Numbered from the stretch's first letter, positions 23,260-32,212 are shown. The stretch: 64,000 nt of DNA from Nitrospiraceae bacterium (GCA_919902505.1 CAKKRE010000037.1:1-64000), one strand, 5' to 3'. Numbers and translations: made by a program. Notes: generated by a model from the letters alone, not told the origin.

Positions 23260-26058
23260 TCACGTCCCCCGGTCGGGTTGCAGCGAGAGTCGCGCGCCCA
23301 TTCGCCCGCGGACGAATTTCTGAAGTTCGTCTGCCAGGAGCAAGCCGATGGCCCCGAGCGCCAGCGGTCCGAAGATCCAGGCCGGGAGCGAGGCGGTGCC
23401 CAAGACCAGATGTCCGACCGGGCTGTAGGTCATGACGAGCAGGATGGTCAGTTCGACGGCGACACCCACCAGGATCAAGGGATTGCTGAACCAGCCGAGC
23501 CGGAACGCCGAGATGCGGTCTGTGCGGCAGGCAAAGACATTCGCGACCTGGGCCGCCACGATCCCGGCAAAGGTGACGGTCGTCGCTTCCTGATACAAAG
23601 GCGAGGTCCAGTCGAGCGCGGCCCCCCAGCTCCAGCCCTGGCTATACAAATAGAGAAAAAAACCTCCCATGGCAATGCCGGCTTCGATCAATCCCAAAAA
23701 AGCGTAGGCCCTCAGGAGCACATCCCAGCTGAGGAGTCGTTCGGTTCGGGGTCGCGGAGGGTCGTCCATCACCCCGCCCTCCGGCGGTTCTGCGGCCAGG
23801 GCCAGTGCCGGGACCATGTCTGTTCCCAAATCGACGGCCAGAATTTGCGGGATCGTGAGGGCGAGCGGCATCGATGAGAGTCCGAATCCCAGATACGGCA
23901 CGATCTCCGGGACGTTGCTGGCCAACACATACGTGACGAACTTGCGAATATTGGTATAGACGGCCCGTCCTTCTTCGATGGCGTGGACAATGGTGGCGAA
24001 ATTGTCGTCGAGCAGAATCATGGAGGCCGTCTCTTTGGCCACGTCCGTTCCGGCGATACCCATGGCGATGCCGATGTCGGCAGTTTTCAACGCCGGCGCG
24101 TCATTGACCCCGTCGCCCGTCACGGCGACCACTTCGCGCATTTCCTTGAGCGCCGAGACGATGCGCATTTTGTGCCGGGGCGCCATGCGGGCGAAGATCG
24201 GATCCGGTTCGCCGGGAGCGGTCGGGGTGAGCAGCCGGCGCAGTTGATCGTCGCTGAATGTGTCGATGTGTGCGCCTTCGATCACCGGCACGAAATGGCC
24301 CGGTGCCGTGGGTATCGTTTCCGGAGCCAGCCCGACCTTGCGTGCGACGGCCAATGCCGTCAGGGGATGGTCTCCCGTAATCATCATGACGCGGACCCCG
24401 GCCCGGCGGCATTTTTTGATCGCGTCCGGCACTTCACGGTGTGGCGGGTCCATCATGGCCACGAGTCCGAGAAACGTCAGTCCCTGCTCTACCGTGTCGG
24501 CCTCTAACTGCTCCACGCCGCGTTCGACTTCTCGCATGGCCACGGCCAGCACCCGGTACGCCTGCTGAGCGAAGGCCTGACTCTGGGCGAGCACTTTTTT
24601 GCGGCCGTCGACGGTGAGCTCGGCGGGTGTCGCCGATCCCTGCTGCCTGGTGCACAACGGCAAGACCGATTCCGGCGCGCCTTTGGTGAAGGCGAGCAGC
24701 CGACCCTCGCTCCAGTGCAGCGTCGTCATCCGTTTGCGATCCGCATCGAAGGGGATTTCGCCCATGCGCCGGAGCGGCGGGCGGTGGAGGAGTCCGTGGT
24801 CCGCGGCAAACTCCAGCAGCGCCGTCTCAGTGGGATCACCGGTGGTGCGGCTACGCCCGTCCGGGTGGCGCGTGCGCTTGGCGTTGTTGCAATGAACGAT
24901 GGCGTCGAACAGGGGACGCCATCGTTCCGATTCGGGCGCGGTGATGAGGCGATTCCTGGTGAACAAACAGCCTTCTCGCGATTCGACGACGAGGTCGTCC
25001 ACGTACAGCCTGTCGAGCCGCATCCGGTTTTCCGTCAGTGTCCCGGTCTTGTCGGTGCAGATCACGGTGGTGCACCCCAGCGTTTCGACGGATGCCAGGT
25101 GTTTGATGAGTGCCTTGCGCGCAGCCATGCGCTGACTGCCCATGGCGAGGGCCAGGGTGACGGTCGGCAGGAGCCCTTCGGGTACATTGGCGACGATGAT
25201 GCCGATGCCGAAGATCGTGCTCGCCCAGAAGCCTAATCCCATCCCGACGCCGATGGTGAAGAAGACCAGGCCCATCAGCAGTGAGAGCCCGGCGACGACA
25301 TGCGTCACCTTCACAATTTCTTGTTGGAGCGGGCTCAACCCGATTTGTACGGTTGTCGTCAGGTGCGCGATTTTGCCGAATTCGGTGTTGAGGCCGGTGG
25401 CAAAGACCACGCCCTGGCCATGGCCGGAGAGGACCGTGGTTCCGGCGAAGGCCAGATTCGCAATGTCGAGCGGATGGCCGTCGGTGATGGGATCGGCCGA
25501 CCGTCGTTGCGGTTTCGATTCGCCGGTGAGAGAGGAGTTATCGACGCGCATGCCGACGGCTGCGGTGAGTCTCGCATCGGCGGGAATCTGCTCACCTTCT
25601 TCCAGCACGAGCACATCGCCCGGTACCAGTTCGCTGCGGGCGATCTGTTGCTGCTGCCCGTCGCGAAGGACCCAGGCTTGGGCCGGCAGCATGCTGCGCA
25701 AGGCTTGGACCGCGCGTTCTGCCTTGTACTCTTGCAGGAAGGCGAAAATGGCATTGATGAGAATCACGCCGAGGATGGCCCACCCCAATGTCGCCATGCC
25801 TTCACCGGAGTGGAGGGCGTCGGCGAGGAACGCCAGTCCTGCCGCCACCCACAGGAGCAGTGCCAGGAAATGCGTGAACTGACGCGCAAAGCGGCTGATG
25901 AGCGGCATCCCGCGCAACGCCTGCAGACTATTCGGCCCGTACCGGAGGGTTCGTCGCCGGACGTCGTCCGACGAGAGGCCCTGCGGAGTGGTGGCGAGCG
26001 CGCGGTACACCTGGCTGGGAGCCAGGCGGCAGACTTCTAGCGCAGTCAGTTCAGGCAC
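23260..26058 (-). CDS. P-type cation ATPase, Na/K- or Ca-like (type II)
   Basis: 932 residues from GTG 26058. That start has GAGGA 5 bp upstream and overlaps the stop of the stress-protein gene; an ATG 36 bp earlier lies well inside that gene. Domains in order: cation-ATPase N domain, actuator with 'LTGES', M4 'NVPEGLLPTVTLALA', phosphorylation site '[13 protein letters not shown]', 'KGAPE' nucleotide site, 'TGDGVNDAPALK' hinge, and M6 'DLGTDMVPALALA'. The M4 and M6 sequences resemble Na,K-ATPase more than SERCA, so Na+ or mixed-cation export is the best guess. Translational coupling to the stress protein implies induction under stress. Confidence 0.9.
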   Translation of the reverse strand: MPELTALEVCRLAPSQVYRALATTPQGLSSDDVRRRTLRYGPNSLQALRGMPLISRFARQFTHFLALLLWVAAGLAFLADALHSGEGMATLGWAILGVILINAIFAFLQEYKAERAVQALRSMLPAQAWVLRDGQQQQIARSELVPGDVLVLEEGEQIPADARLTAAVGMRVDNSSLTGESKPQRRSADPITDGHPLDIANLAFAGTTVLSGHGQGVVFATGLNTEFGKIAHLTTTVQIGLSPLQQEIVKVTHVVAGLSLLMGLVFFTIGVGMGLGFWASTIFGIGIIVANVPEGLLPTVTLALAMGSQRMAARKALIKHLASVETLGCTTVICTDKTGTLTENRMRLDRLYVDDLVVESREGCLFTRNRLITAPESERWRPLFDAIVHCNNAKRTRHPDGRSRTTGDPTETALLEFAADHGLLHRPPLRRMGEIPFDADRKRMTTLHWSEGRLLAFTKGAPESVLPLCTRQQGSATPAELTVDGRKKVLAQSQAFAQQAYRVLAVAMREVERGVEQLEADTVEQGLTFLGLVAMMDPPHREVPDAIKKCRRAGVRVMMITGDHPLTALAVARKVGLAPETIPTAPGHFVPVIEGAHIDTFSDDQLRRLLTPTAPGEPDPIFARMAPRHKMRIVSALKEMREVVAVTGDGVNDAPALKTADIGIAMGIAGTDVAKETASMILLDDNFATIVHAIEEGRAVYTNIRKFVTYVLASNVPEIVPYLGFGLSSMPLALTIPQILAVDLGTDMVPALALAAEPPEGGVMDDPPRPRTERLLSWDVLLRAYAFLGLIEAGIAMGGFFLYLYSQGWSWGAALDWTSPLYQEATTVTFAGIVAAQVANVFACRTDRISAFRLGWFSNPLILVGVAVELTILLVMTYSPVGHLVLGTASLPAWIFGPLALGAIGLLLADELQKFVRGRMGARLSLQPDRGT

Positions 26059-26956
26059 GCCATCCTCGTACGATGAGCACCGAACAGGGGACATACTTCA
26101 GCAGCGTTTCCGAGACGCTGCCCAACTGAAGCCGTTCGGACCCCGTCAAGCCCCGTGAGCCGGCCACGAGCAGATCCACCTTGCCGGAGGCGGCCTGCTG
26201 GATGATCGTGTCGGTCACATGATCGACCTTCACCTGCGTCGTGACGGCGCAACCTTCGGCCAGGAACCGATCGCGTAAGTTCTCTACGACCTGTTCGGCG
26301 GCCTGACGTTTCGGGACCGAGATCTGCTCCACCTGGTCCTTCGACAGGTACTTGGCCGCCAGTTCCGTCATGGCCGGTTCGACGACCGACAACACCGTGA
26401 CGTGCGCGGACTCCGGAAGCAGGCGCTGGCACAGAAAGCGACAGGCGCCTTGGGAGTGTTTCGAGGCATCCGCCGCAAAGAGCACGTGAGAGAGGGCTGT
26501 AAGCGGCCGTTTTACCACCAACACCGGGCAGGCGGCCAAGGCGCTGACTTTACGGGACACACTGCCCAGGAGGTAATGTTCTGCATCGCTCAGGCCGCGC
26601 GAGCCGAGGACGAGCAGATCGGCTTTTTTCTGCTTGGCCAGCTTCGTGATGGTATCGGCCACGCGGCCATGGGCGAGGATCGTGTCGATGGCCGTGCGAG
26701 GCTTCGTGGTGGCCTGCTTCAACGCGATTTTCGCCAGACCTTCGAAGCGCCGCAGAATCTGGTCGCCGGCCTTCGTCATGGCGGCGATGGCCTGTTTCGA
26801 GACAGCAGCGTGTTTACGTGCGGCGGATTTCAACGATGCGCTGTCCACGACATGGACCAACGTGACGAAGTCGGGTGGGCGGCTGGCGACCGCTTCCAGC
26901 ATCTGCACACTCCACTCGGCGAACTCCGATCCATCCACCGCGATCATCATCTTCAT
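26051..26956 (-). CDS. Tandem universal stress protein (two UspA domains)
   Basis: 301 residues from ATG 26956. The longer frame crosses the promoter and is not used. Domain 1 starts 'MKMMIAVDGSEFAEWSVQML' and ends 'LLVLGSRGLSDAEHYLLGSVSRKVSALAACPVLVVK'. Domain 2 starts 'SHVLFAADASKHSQGA' and ends 'LLVAGSRGLTGSERLQLGSVSETLLKYVPCSVLIVR'. Both keep the GxxGxxxxxxGSxS ATP-binding loop. Proteins of this kind are induced on starvation or oxygen limitation. The stop overlaps the start of the ATPase gene. It is a paralogue of the 47255 gene. Confidence 0.9.
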   Translation of the reverse strand: MKMMIAVDGSEFAEWSVQMLEAVASRPPDFVTLVHVVDSASLKSAARKHAAVSKQAIAAMTKAGDQILRRFEGLAKIALKQATTKPRTAIDTILAHGRVADTITKLAKQKKADLLVLGSRGLSDAEHYLLGSVSRKVSALAACPVLVVKRPLTALSHVLFAADASKHSQGACRFLCQRLLPESAHVTVLSVVEPAMTELAAKYLSKDQVEQISVPKRQAAEQVVENLRDRFLAEGCAVTTQVKVDHVTDTIIQQAASGKVDLLVAGSRGLTGSERLQLGSVSETLLKYVPCSVLIVRGWRA

Positions 26957-26998
26957 GTGTGTTTCTCCCAGGTTGCAGTACCGCCCCGAGATAGAGTC

Positions 26999-27015
26999 TG
27001 CATCGGGTATGCCTG
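26999..27015 (-). promoter_or_regulatory. Weak sigma-54-like promoter for the stress-protein/ATPase operon
   Basis: The minus strand reads CAGGCATACCCGATGCA, with GG and GC 10 bp apart and the conserved GGCA and TGCA cores, but not a full consensus. A start near 26988 would give a leader of about 30 nt. Its plausibility rests on the stronger sites in front of sister genes. Confidence 0.35.
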
Positions 27016-27217
27016 AACGCGGTCTGATCACGAAGCGGTAACTGTGTGCGATGCCAGGCGGTTGGCAGGTTTGCCGGGTAGTCGTCGTAGGCAGTTGCGG
27101 CGTTTTGCAGCAGTGGGCGGGACGATATTGGGGTAATTGGCCTCAGTGAGAGGGGAGATCCGGATGGCGATGTTCGGAGGACATGCGCCTGTGCACGTTG
27201 GCTGATCGGTCGGCATT

Positions 27218-27234
27218 CAGGCATCACGATTGCG
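27218..27234 (+). promoter_or_regulatory. Sigma-54 promoter for the 27262-29646 gene run
   Basis: CAGGCATCACGATTGCG has GGCA at -24 and TTGC at -12 with exactly 10 bp between GG and GC. The expected start is near 27245, only 17 bp before the ATG at 27262. It lies back to back with the weaker minus-strand site at 26999. Confidence 0.55.
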
Positions 27235-27261
27235 TGAGAAGGCCCGAGGGAGGGACGCGCA

Positions 27262-27795
27262 ATGTTTGAGCGCCGAGTCATTGCGGTGATGAGTGGAATG
27301 GTGGGACTGAGTCTGTGGCTGGCCGGAGTGGAGCCGGTCGCTGGAGGAGTGACGACACGTGTGGCTCCGGGCGGTGACGCGATTGAACTGGAGATCCCTA
27401 CCGACATCGGAACGCAGAAAGAAACCCTCCCGCTTTACCACAGCGGGAAGATCCACTATTTCAGCGCCGGCATCGGCCAGGTTGAGCGTGAAGCGGCGTA
27501 CCCTCCGTTTCCCTTGAAGCTGGTGTTTACAGCAGGCGGGAAGCCGTTCGTGACGGGGGTGGAGGTCGTGCTTCGCCAGAGCAAGGGTGCGACGGTGTTG
27601 ACGGTTCCCCGGGAGCAGGTGACGGGCCCCTGGCTCTTTATCGATGTACCGGATGGTACCTACGAAGTGGCGGCCACGCTGGGCGGCCAGATACAACAGG
27701 TGAAGGGGATTCACGTCCGGCGAGGACATGTCACCACGCAGCATGTTCGCTGGGTCGAGGACCGGAGTCCTGTCCTGCCTGCGCAGGCAGAGTGA
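27262..27795 (+). CDS. Secreted protein of unknown function
   Basis: 177 residues with an N-terminal signal peptide (VIAVMSGMVGLSLWLAGVEP, cleavage near VAGG-VT). The mature protein is beta-rich: 'TLPLYHSGKIHYFSAGIGQVEREAAYPPFPLKLVFTAGGKPFVTGVEVVL', then 'GPWLFIDVPDGTYEVAATLGGQ' and a 'RRGHVTTQHVRW' end. The 'FIDVPDGTYEV' part is like carboxypeptidase-regulatory or Ig-like folds. It heads a run with two CBS genes and an L,D-transpeptidase, preceded by a sigma-54-type promoter. I do not recognise the family. Confidence 0.7.
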   Translation: MFERRVIAVMSGMVGLSLWLAGVEPVAGGVTTRVAPGGDAIELEIPTDIGTQKETLPLYHSGKIHYFSAGIGQVEREAAYPPFPLKLVFTAGGKPFVTGVEVVLRQSKGATVLTVPREQVTGPWLFIDVPDGTYEVAATLGGQIQQVKGIHVRRGHVTTQHVRWVEDRSPVLPAQAE

Positions 27796-27838
27796 GGGGA
27801 TAGCTGCGGATAGCATGGGTAGACAAGGAGGAAGCGGT

Positions 27839-28312
27839 ATGGTGAAGAAGCGGAAAGCCCCGGCGAGACGATCGGCCAGTGCGAGTCGCAGACGCGTGGC
27901 ATTCGAAGACCTCACGGTCGGCGACATTGTGAACAAGCGCGTGCAGGCGGTGCGTCTCGACATGAAGGGCGACCGCGTGGCGAAGTTGCTTCTGAAAGAG
28001 GGAAGCAATGTGTCCGTCGTGGATCAGGCGAAACAGCTCACGGGGGTTGTGAGCGAACATGATCTGTTGTCGGCGCTCGATGAGGGGCAGGCCTGGAGTG
28101 ATCAGACGGCGAAAGATCTCATGACCGAAAATCCCTACTCGGTGCCGCCGGAAACCACGCTGTCTACCCTGATACATGTTCTGACGGAGAGCGATCTCAT
28201 GTCAGTGCCGGTCGTGAATGCGGGCAATCGGCTCGTGGGAGTGGTGACGCGTCGCGATGTGGTGCGTGCCGCGCTCCGTCCCGGAGTGAAGCGACGGGCG
28301 AAAGGCAGGTAG
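27839..28312 (+). CDS. CBS-pair protein with basic N-terminus
   Basis: 157 residues from ATG 27839 (AAGGAGG 8 bp upstream). The first 20 residues are strongly basic (VKKRKAPARRSASASRRR), possibly nucleic-acid or membrane contacting. Then comes a CBS pair: 'VGDIVNKRVQAVRLDM...GVVSEHDLLSAL' and 'AKDLMTENPYSVPPETT...LVGVVTRRDVVRAAL'. It probably senses adenine nucleotides. It is in line with the 27262 gene (43-bp gap) and the 28350 CBS gene (37-bp gap). The partner is unknown. Confidence 0.87.
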   Translation: MVKKRKAPARRSASASRRRVAFEDLTVGDIVNKRVQAVRLDMKGDRVAKLLLKEGSNVSVVDQAKQLTGVVSEHDLLSALDEGQAWSDQTAKDLMTENPYSVPPETTLSTLIHVLTESDLMSVPVVNAGNRLVGVVTRRDVVRAALRPGVKRRAKGR

Positions 28313-28349
28313 GAATTGACCTATTGCGTGTGTGGAGAGGGGGCGACGT

Positions 28350-28784
28350 ATGCGCCGTATCGACTTGATCACTCAGGCCTGTGACCCGAAAACGCTGACG
28401 GTCGGCCAGCTGATGCAGGATGCGTTGTTTACCTGTACGGCACAGACGGACGCGCTGACCATCGGTCGGCTGATGACCAAACAGAATTTCGGCGGCTTGC
28501 CCGTAGTGGCAGAGGACGGCTCTCTGGTCGGGCTCGTGACGGAATACGATCTCCTGCAAGCCATGATCGAAGGCCGGGATTTGCGCAAAGTGTTCGCTTC
28601 AGAAATCATGACGACGCAGCCCCTGACGGCTCGGGAGAACATGACGTTGGAGGAAGTCGCGAACCTGTTCCAAGACCGGTACGTGACGCGCCTGCCGGTG
28701 GTGCGGGGCAAGCAGCTTGTCGGCATCGTTGCCAGGCGGGACTTGTTGCACGGGTATATGAAGGCCTCGGCATATTGGTCATAG
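28350..28784 (+). CDS. CBS-pair protein, paralogue of the 12206-12643 gene
   Basis: 144 residues from ATG 28350. A GTG six codons upstream is possible but sits in the ribosome-site region GGAGAGGGGG. CBS1 is 'VGQLMQDALFTCTAQTDALTI...GLVTEYDLLQAM' and CBS2 is 'ASEIMTTQPLTARENMTL...LVGIVARRDLLHGYMKA'. It matches the gene at 12206 over its whole length, including 'ACDPKTL' near the start and 'YW' at the end. The next gene starts 2 bp after its stop, so co-transcription is certain in practice. Confidence 0.88.
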   Translation: MRRIDLITQACDPKTLTVGQLMQDALFTCTAQTDALTIGRLMTKQNFGGLPVVAEDGSLVGLVTEYDLLQAMIEGRDLRKVFASEIMTTQPLTARENMTLEEVANLFQDRYVTRLPVVRGKQLVGIVARRDLLHGYMKASAYWS

Positions 28785-28785
28785 C

Positions 28786-29646
28786 ATGATGCCGGAACAG
28801 GCTGTGACCGCTACTGCGCGAGTAGTACCGCGGGTCGTCCTCATGGTTGTGTTGTTCGCTCCCGGCACGTTGCCCGGGGAGGCGGCTATGCCAAGGCGGG
28901 CGGCCGAAACCCGTTCCCCCTGTGCCGTTCATCACCCGAGCGATGAGCGGGTCGCCTGGCATTGCCGGCGACTACAACGAGGGGAAACACTGGAGACGTT
29001 GTTCGGTCGGCGGTGGGTCGATGTCGCGCGATTCAACCGGATCGATCGCCGGCATGCGCAGCCGGGACGGGAGATCAAAATACCGATCCGGCTCGACGAC
29101 GTGGCGGAGTTTACCCCGTTGCCGCACCGCTATTCTGCCGGAGAACAGGATCAACAGCTCATTGTAGTGGATCTGACGGAACAGTTCATCGGTGCCTATG
29201 AATACGGGTTGTTGAGATTGTCCTTTCCGATCGCTTTCGGGGAGCCGGAGAACGAAACGCCTGTCGGAGACTATCGGATTACCGCTGCTCACCGTACTCA
29301 TCGATCCTGCCTCTATACCATCGAATCGACGCCCGTGCCCTATCCGATGCGATACGCGTTGCGGTTTTACGTGAACGCACAGGGAGTGAGTTATTGGATT
29401 CACGGTCGTGACTTGCCGGGATATCCGGCCTCTCACGGATGTATCGGCCTGGCTGATGAGCAGATGCAGCGCCGGTATTACGGTGTGCTGCCTACCCCGG
29501 TACTGGAGGATGCCAAGCGATTGTATGAGTGGGTGATCGGAGATCGAGCGGATTCAGGCACTCTCCTTCCCCTGTCGAACGGCCCGCGCGTGGTCATACT
29601 CGGTAGTCTCGCGAAAGGAGGGTATGCGGGTGCGCCCATGCCTTAA
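28786..29646 (+). CDS. L,D-transpeptidase (YkuD family) with LysM-like domain
   Basis: 286 residues. It has an N-terminal signal sequence (VVPRVVLMVVLFAPGTLPG) and a LysM-like segment 'WHCRRLQRGETLETLFGRRWVDVARFNRID'. The YkuD catalytic domain ends 'WIHGRDLPGYPASHGCIGL', holding the active-site His and Cys. L,D-transpeptidases make 3-3 cross-links in peptidoglycan or attach lipoproteins, and are linked to envelope stress and stationary phase. Its tight coupling to two CBS genes under a sigma-54-type promoter fits envelope remodelling under stress. It is convergent with, and overlaps by 4 bp, the deleted MFS gene. Confidence 0.87.
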   Translation: MMPEQAVTATARVVPRVVLMVVLFAPGTLPGEAAMPRRAAETRSPCAVHHPSDERVAWHCRRLQRGETLETLFGRRWVDVARFNRIDRRHAQPGREIKIPIRLDDVAEFTPLPHRYSAGEQDQQLIVVDLTEQFIGAYEYGLLRLSFPIAFGEPENETPVGDYRITAAHRTHRSCLYTIESTPVPYPMRYALRFYVNAQGVSYWIHGRDLPGYPASHGCIGLADEQMQRRYYGVLPTPVLEDAKRLYEWVIGDRADSGTLLPLSNGPRVVILGSLAKGGYAGAPMP

Positions 29647-30203
29647 CCGGTGCGCCGGTGTTGTGTCACGGGAGAGGACAGGGTCCCGATGATTGCGAGC
29701 ACCGAGAAGCACGCGCCCGCGTAGAATGTGAAGGCCGCGCCGAGTCGATCCCATAAGAATCCTGCGAGGAGGCTGGCGATGAGCATCGCGAGCCCGCAGG
29801 CCAGGTTGAAGCAGCCGTAGGCTGTCCCGCGCAGATCGGTCGGTGCCACGTCTGCGACCATGGTGGCCAGCAGGCCTTGTGTCATCCCCATGTGAATGCC
29901 CCACAGCGCCACGCCTGCCAGAATCACGCTCCAGTGATCGTTCAAGGCCAGTCCCTTCCTCCTGCCGAGATAGTCGCTCAAGGTCCCCGAAAAGACTTTG
30001 ACCACGAGGGCCAGGGACTCGGCCAGTCCTTCCACGATGCCGACCGCGATCGTGCCGGCGCCGAGTGTCGTGACCATGAACAGCGGCAGCAGGCTGTGAA
30101 TCATTTCCGACGAAATGTCCATCAAGAGGCTGACAAAACCCAGCACCCAAATGCCTGACGGCATCTGTCGGAGTGAGGTGTTTGGAGAGGTGCGTTGCAT
30201 CAA
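29643..30203 (-). pseudogene. MFS transporter with in-frame internal deletion
   Basis: 186 residues instead of about 400. Residues 17-80 are TM1-TM2 and motif A of a 12-helix MFS protein ('WVLGFVSLLMDISSEMIHSLLP', then 'SGTLSDYLGRRKGLAL'). The next residues jump directly to what is normally TM10-TM12 ('LAGVALWGIHMGMTQGLLATMVADVAPTDLRGTAYG', then 'LLAGFLWDRLG'). About 200 residues (TM3-TM9) are missing, yet the frame is intact. Such a half-sized product could not form the usual transport path alone. I call it a deletion derivative. A functional small protein is possible but unsupported. Confidence 0.75.
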
Positions 30204-30228
30204 AGCGTGCGAGGATGCTGACCATTAC

Positions 30229-30564
30229 TTACGTTGTGTGACGGGGGACGTACATGATGACGGCCATCCCGATCATGCAGATGACAGCACCGACCATGTC
30301 GAATCGATCTGGCCTGGTGCCGTCCGTGCCCCATCCCCATAACAACGAGAGCACGATGAACATGCCGCCGTAGGCTGCGTACACCCGCCCGAAATGGGCC
30401 GTTTGCAGCGTTGGAATAACTCCGTAGAGGATCAACAACATCGCTCCCGCCGCCGCATATCCGAACGGCTTTCCCTCACGGAGCCACAGCCAGACGAGAT
30501 AGCTGCCGCCGATTTCACACAATCCAGCGATGACGAAGAGACTGATCGACAGGGGGACCGACAT
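30229..30564 (-). CDS. YnfA/UPF0060 family small membrane protein
   Basis: 111 residues with four membrane helices, the standard size and layout of UPF0060. Signatures are '[24 protein letters not shown]' (E in TM1 as in SMR-type exporters), '[26 protein letters not shown]' and '[25 protein letters not shown]'. The family resembles small multidrug resistance proteins and may export cationic compounds. The deleted MFS gene follows after about 25 bp on the same strand. Confidence 0.92.
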   Translation of the reverse strand: MSVPLSISLFVIAGLCEIGGSYLVWLWLREGKPFGYAAAGAMLLILYGVIPTLQTAHFGRVYAAYGGMFIVLSLLWGWGTDGTRPDRFDMVGAVICMIGMAVIMYVPRHTT

Positions 30565-30749
30565 CGCTGCTTCCTCACGATAAAGAATAGGCGTTTCAGG
30601 TATCGTGATTTCGGCAGCGACTATGGCGGATTATGGTTCAGTTGTCCAACTGTCGCCGCACGGTTCGGCAAGCATTGACCTGAACATGCCGAATCGGCGA
30701 TGCCTTCTCTCTTGTCGCCGGGTGAGCGACTGCTGTTCCGTCGGTTCGG

Positions 30750-30947
30750 CTACTGCCGCTGCCGTGGATGATGTTCCGGGCAGGGACGCGGCCTCTGGAG
30801 GTCGGACGGGAGGGCGGTGGTCTCATCCAAGCAGGCGCGGTCCAGTTGTGTCTGCGCAAGTACGGTCGCTCCGGTGAGATTGGAGCCGCGCAAGGCGAGG
30901 TGTCGCGATATGACGACAATCGGATCGCTGCCACGAACCTGCAGCAA
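30750..30947 (-). pseudogene. Remnant of a pentapeptide-repeat protein
   Basis: A 65-codon frame reading 'ALRGSNLTGATVLAQTQLDRACLDETTALPSDLQRPRPC'. Units of the A(D/N)LxG type are followed by the 'D..T.LP..L..P.PC' closing element seen at the ends of pentapeptide-repeat proteins. Only about two coils remain and there is no start with a ribosome site. The rest of 30565-30967 holds nothing I can identify. Confidence 0.45.
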
Positions 30948-30967
30948 TCGACTTCACGATGGCCTCA

Positions 30968-31180
30968 ATGTGCGACTCGAAAGATCGGATCACTCATCTG
31001 ATACCTCGGGGTGCGGACATCACCAAGCGCGATCACCAGGAAAACGAGGTGAATCAATGGAACGACGAATTGAGGCGACGAGTCGAAGGACATGGGTGGG
31101 AGCTTGTGGCATCTCAAATTGGGTTGCTGGTATTGGCGTCTGAACTCACGTTGGCCGAAGCCCGCGCCGCTGGCCCTTGA
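30968..31180 (+). CDS. Small hypothetical protein
   Basis: 70 residues, starting at ATG 30968 (an earlier in-frame ATG lies 9 bp upstream). It is charged and helical ('NEVNQWNDELRRRVEGHGWEL', 'GLLVLASELTLAEARAAGP') with no recognisable motif and no clear ribosome site. Base composition shifts towards AT here, approaching the HNH gene island. It is plausible as coding, but weakly supported. Confidence 0.35.
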   Translation: MCDSKDRITHLIPRGADITKRDHQENEVNQWNDELRRRVEGHGWELVASQIGLLVLASELTLAEARAAGP

Positions 31181-31330
31181 GCGCGGACTTGCACGGTTCT
31201 CTTGCTCAATAGTGTGTTAGGCCGGCTTATGCAAGAAAAAAGGCTTGACGTTCGGTGGTCTTTTCGGACATACATGCGGGCCGTTTACGCTCTTGAAAAG
31301 AGCAAAGTCAGAAATTATATCTGGGTTGCT

Positions 31331-32002
31331 ATGGATGCGAAAATAATCGTTGAAGAATTCCAGGACTATCTCGCGCCGAGATTAGACACATACGAGCAAT
31401 CGATCTACCTGTATATACTCAGACACGGTCGCTTGCAGGGAAAAGCTGAGATCACCATCGGATTCAAATCTGCACGTAAAAAGATGGCTCTCGGAATAGG
31501 GGAAAAGGGAAAGCCCATGTCGGAAGGCACGTGTTATGAGAAGCTCAGATCCCTCGAGTCAAAAGGTTGTCTTCGAATCATCGGCACCGAGAGAGAAGGT
31601 ACAAAAATCCAACTTTGCCTTCCCTCTGAGATCGAAGGATTGATTCCGTCCGAAGAAGTCGCCGCTGTGTTGAGCTTGGAGGAAATGGATTTCTTTGATA
31701 TCTCGGAGAATCGTGTGCTAATCCTCGAAAGGGAACGCAGGAAGTGTTTCTATTGCTTCCGAGCACTCGATCCATCGAATCACGTGATAGAGCATGTCAC
31801 GTCTCGCCCTGCCGGCAATAATAGCTATCGCAATGTTGTGGCCGCGTGCCTCGGTTGCAACAATAAAAAAGGTAACTCGTTGGTGGACGATTTTCTTCGC
31901 GGTTTATATCGAACGGGATACCTCAGCGAACGCGACTTCGAGTGTCGTCTTGAGGCGTTACGTCTTCTGAGGGATGGTGAACTCAAGCCAAAGATCTCGT
32001 GA
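31331..32002 (+). CDS. HNH endonuclease-domain protein with N-terminal winged helix
   Basis: 223 residues from ATG 31331; the frame is open to 31202 and the start is uncertain. The N-terminal part ('YEQSIYLYILRHGRLQGKAEITIGFKSARKKMAL', 'SEGTCYEKLRSLESKGCLRI') reads like a replication-initiator-type winged helix. The C-terminal part, 'CFYCFRALDPSNHVIEHVTSRPAGNNSYRNVVAACLGCNNKKG', is an HNH nuclease with two CxxC zinc pairs. It could be a restriction or mobile-element protein. The gene is visibly richer in A+T than its surroundings, uses different codons and has no related neighbour, all suggesting horizontal acquisition. Confidence 0.78.
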   Translation: MDAKIIVEEFQDYLAPRLDTYEQSIYLYILRHGRLQGKAEITIGFKSARKKMALGIGEKGKPMSEGTCYEKLRSLESKGCLRIIGTEREGTKIQLCLPSEIEGLIPSEEVAAVLSLEEMDFFDISENRVLILERERRKCFYCFRALDPSNHVIEHVTSRPAGNNSYRNVVAACLGCNNKKGNSLVDDFLRGLYRTGYLSERDFECRLEALRLLRDGELKPKIS

Positions 32003-32212
32003 TGTAATTGACGAACATGGTAGGAGTGAGGCACGGTATGGACGTGCTTATGTTGAAATGAACCGACATTCTGATGGCTCTTCTTCGGTGAGGGGCTGGC
32101 AACGGGTCATCTCTTCTCATGGGAATTCCACGCATGCTCACTCCTAGGAGGGAGGAGTGTGACGGTGACGCCAGTCCCAAACGGGCGTTCCTCACCAAAT
32201 CAGATACTCGAA

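Noticed and set aside
27040-27090. Possible sigma-54 site TTGGCAGGTTTGCC
   Set aside because: The GG-to-GC spacing is 7 bp instead of 10.
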